Shown here: piece by piece, positions 58,928 through 64,000 of the stretch
Numbering within the stretch: position 1 is the stretch's first letter
How the letters are laid out: the number at the start of each line of letters is the position of its first letter
From: Triticum aestivum
Taxonomy: Eukaryota; Streptophyta; Magnoliopsida; Poales; Poaceae
Direction: 5' to 3'
NCBI RefSeq assembly: GCF_018294505.1
Contig: NC_057807.1
Coordinates: 164,835,397-164,899,396, forward strand
Length of the DNA stretch: 64,000 nt
Notes under the pieces: model-generated
Databases searched by the model: none
Told to the model about the DNA's origin: nothing
The model's input: the letters and a program-made list of their open reading frames with translations, nothing else
Made by a program: the position numbers and the translations under genes

Positions 58928-60617
58928 TGAAAGTGCAAGTATCCCTAGGTGGTTTTGGTAATTCATAACAACATATAGCTCATTGAGCTAATGTTATTCC
59001 AAGACTATTATTTCAGGAAAGCTCAATGAATGGCATGGCATGGATGATGAAAGTGGATCCCTCAAAATACTAATGACAAAGGATTGGCTCAAGCTCAAAA
59101 GCTCAAGACTCTTCATTTTACATTTTAGTGATCCAAGATCACATTGAGTCTATAGGAAAAGCCAATACTATCAAGGAGGGATGAGGTGTTGCTTAATGAT
59201 CCTCTTGCTTCATGTGCTTGGTGATATGCTCCAAAAACCCTCAGCTACTTTCTCACATCCACAAATGACCTAAACCTAAAGCCAAAATCGGTCACACTGA
59301 TTCTTTCTATCCGGCGCCACCGAGTTCAAATGTCATACCCACTGCCACAAACCCTAGGCAAATCGGTCTCATCGATAGGGATCTCGGTCTCACCGAGATG
59401 GGATTGTAATCTCTCCGTTTCCCTTCATAACGTTTTGGTCTAACCGAAGTGAGCGATCGGTCCCACCGAGATAGCAATGTAAACTCCCTGTTTCCTTTTT
59501 GTAACATTTCGGTCTCACTGAAAAGAGCAAACCGGTCCCACCGAGTTTACCTGACCAACTCTCTGGAAAGCCTATTACCAAAATCGGTCTCACCGAGTTT
59601 GCGTGATCGGTCTTACCGAGATTACATTATGCCCTAACCCTAACCGAATCGGTCCTACCGAGTTGCATGTCAGTCCCACCGAAAATCCTAACGGTCACTA
59701 GGTTTACTAAATCGGTCTGACCGAGTCTGTTGAATTGGTCCCACCGAGTTTGGTAAATTGTGTGTAACAGTTAGATTTTGTGTGGAGGCTATATATACCC
59801 CTCCACCTCCTCTTCATTCGTGGAGAGAGCCATCAAAACAAACCTACACTTCCAACTTACCATTTCTGAGAGAGAACCACCTACTCATGTGTTGAGGCCA
59901 AAATATTCCATTCCTACCATATGAATCTTGATCTCTAGCCTTCCCCAAGTTGCTTTCCACTCAAATCTTCTTTCCACCAGATCCAAATCCTATGAGAGAG
60001 AGTTGAGTGTTGGGGAGACTATCATTTGAAGCACAAGAGCAAGGAGTTCATCATCAACGCACCATTTGTTACTTCTTGGAGAGTGGTGTCTCCTAGATTG
60101 GCTAGGTGTCACTTGGGAGCCTCCGACAAGATTGTGGAGTTGAACCAAGGAGTTTGTAAGGGCATGGAGATCGCCTACTTCGTGAAGATCTACCGCTAGT
60201 GAGGCAAGTCCTTCGTGGGCGACGGCCATGGTGGGATAGACAAGGTTGCTTCTTCGTGGACCCTTCATGGTTGGAGCCCTCCGTGGACTCGCGCAACCGT
60301 TACCCTTCGTGGGTCAAAGTCTCCATCAACGTGGATGTACGATAGCACCACCTATCGGAACCACGCCAAAAACATCCATGTCTCAAATTGTGTTTGAATC
60401 CTCCAAACCCTTCCCTTTACTTTCTTGCAAGTTGCATGCTTTAATTTCCGCTGCCTATATACTCTTTGCATGCTTGCTTGAATTGTATGATGATTGCTTG
60501 ACTTGTCCTAAGATAGCTAAAATCTGCCAAACTCTAAAATTGGGAAAAGGTTAAGTTTTTAATTGGTCAAGTAGTCTAATCACCCCCCCCCCTCTAGACA
60601 TACTTCAAGGTCCTACA
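58928..60617 (+). repeat. Element C 3' LTR
   Basis: Complete, 1690 bp, TGAAAGTGCAAG to GGTCCTACA, then TSD caact. TATA box ctatatatacc at 59789-59799. Confidence 0.95.
59288..59747. repeat. TCGGT-N3-ACCGA palindrome array in element C 3' LTR
   Basis: About thirteen copies; centres CTC, CCC, CTT, CCT, CTG, CTA and CAC. The last ends 42 bases before the TATA box. Confidence 0.88.
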
Positions 60618-60729
60618 CAACTGGCGAAAAGTTTACAGCGGTTAATCTCTACTACGCGTGCCCGCGCACAGCTTTGGGCCTGGCCCTTCTACGCTTTGCA
60701 CTTATGTGTGGCCCAGGCCTGGGGGCTCC

Positions 60730-61791
60730 TGTTGGTGTACAAAAGTATGGGCCTTTCTATACCCCTTACTTGTGCACAGCAGTCATAGCCATGCCCGCAG
60801 CAAGGCTTGGCAGGGCAGAAGAAGGCAAAACACAAGACTACCAAGACAACATTCAAGCCAGTAAACAAAGAGTAGAAGACTAGCTGGACCTCCCCTGGCA
60901 ACACCTTTGCCGGGGAGGCTTGCGTAGCCCCGGCAAGGACCTCGCCGGGGCAGCTTGCGAAGCACCAGCAAGGCCATCGCCCCTGAGGCTGAGAACTCTA
61001 ACATCATCGACGATGTCGAGTCCAAGACTTAGGGGGTGCGTGCGTAGTAGTATGCAGATCTTTGTGAAGACTGGTGGCCTGCCAGTCTACATGGAGACCA
61101 GAGAGCGAAGACTCCCGGCAAGATCCTTGCCGGGGGCGACAGGGAGGCCCCGGCAAGACCCTTGCCGGGAACAATTGCGGGGCCACAGCCAGGCCTGCAC
61201 CCGACGAGGTTTCGCCACCTCGCTACAATCCCGGCGCGACGACCAGCTTGCCAACTACGCAGGCGCGCATGGCAGCATGCAGATTCTAGGTCAACTAAAC
61301 AAGCACCTGCGTGGTGGCATGCATATCTTCGTGAAGGCCCTGCCACCGTGCCAGCATAGCAGCTAGCCAGCCAGCCTGGCACTACATGCCTCGTCAGCCT
61401 GGACACGTGTCAAGACGGGGAGAGGCGGCGACGGACAAGACGGTTTCTGTTGCCATCCTCGATAAAGTTGGAGGGCATGTAGGCATCGCATTAGATGTGT
61501 TTGTCCTATGACGCCAGGCATAAACTTGTACACTATAGATACTTTCCATCTCCTGTGTACCACTGTGGCGACCCCTTTGACATATAAAAGGAGGCCCGAA
61601 GCATACTGGAGAAAGATTCAGACTTTTTGGACTGGACATGCACTGCAGCTAGTCTAAGGACTCAAGAACACGAAATATACACCAAAAAGCAGGACTAGAG
61701 TTTTACGCACCATTGTGGCACGAACCTGGGTAAAAGCCCCTCACGCTGATCACCAGACCTGCTCTTTGCACAACTCTTCTCCCCACCAACC
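60730..61791 (+). repeat. Element D 3' LTR
   Basis: Starts TGTTGGTG after a polypurine run and ends caccaacc, one base off the expected inverted end. TATA box catataaaagg at 61581-61591. Rich in ccggcaag/cttgccgg motifs. The exact right end is uncertain, since the left TSD lies outside the window. Confidence 0.65.
61114..61169. repeat. Two perfect hairpins in element D LTR
   Basis: Arms CCCGGCAAG and CTTGCCGGG occur twice with three-base loops, at 61114-61134 (loop ATC) and 61149-61169 (loop ACC). Stems are 9 bp with no mismatch. Confidence 0.9.
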
Positions 61792-61834
61792 GTAGAAGGG
61801 ATCCTCGTGGTCCCATAGGTGTTGTTTCCCAATA
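61792..61834. other. Short stretch between element D and the third Angela copy
   Basis: Forty-three bases not assigned; they may be the flank of D or unrecognised LTR end. Confidence 0.4.
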
Positions 61835-62640
61835 GTGATCAAAGCATATGGTTTTATACAGACTTATGTTAAAGCCTGTATTTACAAGAAAGTGAGTGGC
61901 AGCTCTATTACATTTCTAATATTATATGTGAATGATATATTATTGATTGGAAATGATATAAAATTTCTAGATAGCATAAAACGATACTTGAATAAGAATT
62001 TTTCAATAAAAGACCTCGGTGAAGCTGCTTACATATTAGTCATCAAGATCTATGGAGATAGATCAAGACGCTTGATAAGATTTTCAATGAGTACATACCT
62101 TGCCAAGATTTTGAAGGAGTTCAAAATGGATCGGTTAAAGAAGGAGTTCTAGCCTGTATTGTAAGGTGTGAAGTTCAGACTCAAAACATGACCACGACAG
62201 AAGATAGAGAGGGAATGAAAATCATTCCCTATGCCTCAGCCATAGGTTCTATAAGTGACATGTTGTGTACCAAACCTGTTATGTGCCTTGCCATGAGTCT
62301 GGCAAGAGGGTACAATAGTGATCCAGGAGTGGACCACTGGACAGCGGTCAAAATTATCCTTAGAGAACTAAGGAAATGTTTCTCGATTATGGAGGTGATG
62401 AAGAGTTCATCGTAAAGAATTACGTCGATGCAAGCTTTAAACACTAATCCGGATGACTCCGAATCTCAATTTGGATATGTATTGAATGTGGGAGCAATTA
62501 GCTAGAGTAGCTCCATGCAGAGCATTGTAGACATAGAGATTTGCAAAATACATATGGATCTGAATGTGGCAGGCCCGTTGACTAAACCTCTCTCACAAGG
62601 AAAACGTGATCATATCTTAGTACTCTTTGGGTGTTAATCA
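61835..62640 (+). pseudogene. Angela RT/RNase H fragment
   Basis: Homologous to 38800-39865. KACIYKKVSGSS and LILYVNDILL are clear; the catalytic YVDD has become YVND. Several stops, frameshifts and a missing part of RNase H follow. VAGPLTKPLS near 62565 is the end of the polyprotein. Confidence 0.88.
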
Positions 62641-62740
62641 CATGGCGATGTGAACTAGATTATTGACTCTAGTAAACTCTTTGGGTGTTAATCACATGGC
62701 GATGTGAACTATGGGTGTTAATCACATGGCGATGTGAACT
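62629..62740 (+). repeat. 28-base unit in three copies before the polypurine tract
   Basis: gggtgttaatcacatggcga and the next eight bases occur at 62629-62656, 62683-62710 and 62713-62740. Other Angela copies have one such unit here. Confidence 0.9.
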
Positions 62741-62770
62741 AGATTATTAACTCTAGTGCAAGTGGGAGAC

Positions 62771-64000
62771 TGAAGGAAATATGCTCTAGAGGCAATAATA
62801 AAGTTGTTATTTTATATTTCCTTATTCATGATAAATATTTATTATTCATGCTAGAATTGTATTGATCGAAAACTTAAATACATGTGTGAATACATAAACA
62901 AATACCATGTCCCTAGTACGCCTTTACTAGACTAGCTCGTTGATCAAAAGATGGTTAATGTTTTCTAACCATAGACATGTGTTGTCATTTGATAACGGGA
63001 TCACATCATTAGGAGAATGATGTGATGGACAAGACCCATCTGTTAGCTTGGCATATTCATTGTTCAGTTTATTGTTATAGCTTTCTTCATGTCAGATACA
63101 TATTCCTTCGACTATAAGATTATGCAACTCCCGGATACCGGAGGAATACCTTGTGTGCTATCAAACATCACAACGTAACTGGGTGATCATAAAGATGCTC
63201 TACAGGTATCTTCGAAGGTGTTTGTTGAGTTGGCATAGATCAGGATTAGGATTTGTCACTCTGAGTATCAAAGGGTATCTCTGGGCCCTCTCAGTAATAC
63301 ACATCATAAGCTACAAGCAAATGACTAGGGAGTTAGTTACGATATGACGTATTACGGAACAAGTAAAGTGACTTGCCAGTAACGAGATTGAACTAGGTAT
63401 GAAGATACCGACGATCGAATCTCGGGCAAGTAACATACCGATGGACAAAGGGAATTACGTATGTTGTCAGAATGGTTCGACCAATAAAGATCTTCGTATA
63501 ATATGTAGGAGCCAATATGAGCATCCAGGTTCCGCTATTAGTTACTGACCGGAGAGGTGTCTCGGTCATGTCTACATAGTTCTCGAACCCGTAGGGTCCG
63601 CACGCTTAACGTTTGTTGACGATATAGTGTTATATGAGTTATATGATTTGGTGGCCGAATGTTGTTCGGAGTCCCGGATGAGATAACGGACATGATGAGG
63701 AGTCTCGAAATGGTCGAGAGGTAAAGATTGATATATAGGATGATGGTATTCGGAAATCGGAAGAGTTTCGGGATGCACCGGGTAGTCATCGGGTCACCGG
63801 AAGGGGTTCTGGACACACCCCCAGTAGGTGTATGGGCTTAATGGGCTAAGGAGGGGACTAACCAGCCCATAAGGGGCTGGTACGCCCCTCTCCCTGGCCG
63901 ACCAGCCCTAGGGAAGAATAGCGGGGAGGGCTAGCCCCTCCTGATTTCCCCTTCTCATGCGAGAAAGAAAAAGGGGGCGCCTCCCTCCCCTGCCTTTCCC
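62771..64000 (+). repeat. Third Angela copy 3' LTR, truncated by window
   Basis: Follows aagtgggagac. Starts tgaaggaaatatgc where the family has TGTTGGAAATATGC. About 1230 of some 1700 bases are in the window. Confidence 0.88.

Larger units (their letters stand above)
32807..60617 (+). mobile_element. Element C: pol-less Copia-like element with two ORFs, host to two nests
   Basis: TSD caact at 32802-32806 and 60618-60622. LTRs start TGAAAG and end CCTACA. Primer site TGGTATCAGAGC follows the 5' LTR and aaaaagggggagat precedes the 3' LTR. Internal order: gag, spacer, palindrome array with second promoter, second ORF. No integrase or RT is seen. Inserted in it are Angela (32924-42139, in the 5' LTR) and E (45240-53792, in gag). 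Without these it is about 10.0 kb. Gag type and second ORF recall Sire/Maximus-like Copia derivatives; the family name is not certain. Confidence 0.92.
24626..61791 (+). mobile_element. Element D: Tat-like Ty3/Gypsy element, 3' part, heavily interrupted
   Basis: The remains are 24626-25121, 30800-32806 and 60623-61791, joined across precise TSDs of the inserted elements. They give an integrase C-terminus, about 2.3 kb with an antisense B3-type frame, a polypurine run (gcctgggggctcc before 60730) and a 3' LTR starting TGTTGGTG. The C-terminal NTEHLRKFYP and the antisense frame between integrase and 3' LTR are typical of the Tat/RIRE2 lineage. Element A was inserted within its integrase, so the 5' part lies left of the window. 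It is the oldest layer seen here. Confidence 0.75.
61835..64000 (+). mobile_element. Third Angela-like copy, 5'-truncated, continues beyond window
   Basis: Starts within RT, goes through a damaged RNase H, a triplicated 28-mer, a polypurine tract and into a 3' LTR from 62771 that is cut off by the window end. More diverged than the other two copies. Confidence 0.88.

Noticed and set aside
59288..59747. TCP transcription-factor sites, because GGTCCCAC occurs in copies with a CCC centre
   Set aside because: Many copies have other centres (CTG, CTT, GAC, ATC) that break the TCP consensus, while the arms stay; the dyad and not the centre seems to be the conserved part.
60658..61639. Several overlapping frames in element D LTR
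   Set aside because: High GC content gives open frames on both strands; the TATA box, terminal repeat and hairpins mark it as an LTR.

Overview
The window is a repeat nest from a large grass genome, almost certainly a Triticeae (wheat, Aegilops or barley group). The evidence is three copies of an Angela/WIS/BARE-type Copia element, several Ty3/Gypsy elements whose LTRs open with TGATACGTCTCC, two CCHC-gag Copia/Gypsy derivatives and a plant L1-type LINE. No ordinary host gene, rRNA or tRNA was seen. Element names are tentative; families were judged from ends, primer sites, domains and target-site duplications (TSDs).

Layout. The oldest layer is a Tat-like Gypsy element (called D here). Only its integrase C-terminus (24626-24965), an antisense B3-domain reading frame (31639-32277, complement) and its 3' LTR (about 60730-61791) remain. 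Three elements sit in it. (1) Element A, an Athila-like Gypsy with gag-protease and a second ORF but no pol, runs from before base 1 to 24625. It is itself hit by an L1 LINE (about 3986-10779) and by element B, a related gag-protease-only Gypsy (12047-22013, TSD agcct); B's 5' LTR holds a solo Copia-type LTR (13536-15214, TSD gttct). (2) A pol-deleted Angela on the minus strand lies at 25122-30794 (TSD catac). (3) Element C, a Copia-like element with gag and a second ORF but no pol, lies at 32807-60617 (TSD caact). C's 5' LTR holds a nearly full-length Angela (32924-42139, TSD catgg), whose 3' LTR carries a solo Gypsy LTR (40350-40861, TSD acggg). C's gag is split by element E (45240-53792, minus strand, TSD atcat), a Tat-like element with gag, a broken protease and an antisense, apparently intron-containing Transposase_28-type gene. 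The window ends in a third, degenerate Angela fragment (61835-64000).

How the parts relate. Four of the elements (A, B, C, E) lack reverse transcriptase and integrase and would depend on autonomous relatives; the Angela copies and the LINE carry RT but are broken by stops and frameshifts. Of 28 premature stops that I located, 21 are TAG, and most fit loss of CAG or CTGG, the pattern expected from deamination of CHG-methylated cytosine in plant heterochromatin.

The most unusual structures are promoter-associated palindromes. C's LTR has about 13 copies of the 13-mer TCGGT-N3-ACCGA ending just before a TATA box, and a second array lies before and after another TATA box upstream of C's second ORF. 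A's LTR hairpin is likewise repeated before A's second ORF. This suggests two-promoter, two-ORF non-autonomous retrotransposons. The antisense genes of D and E are the other items worth following.
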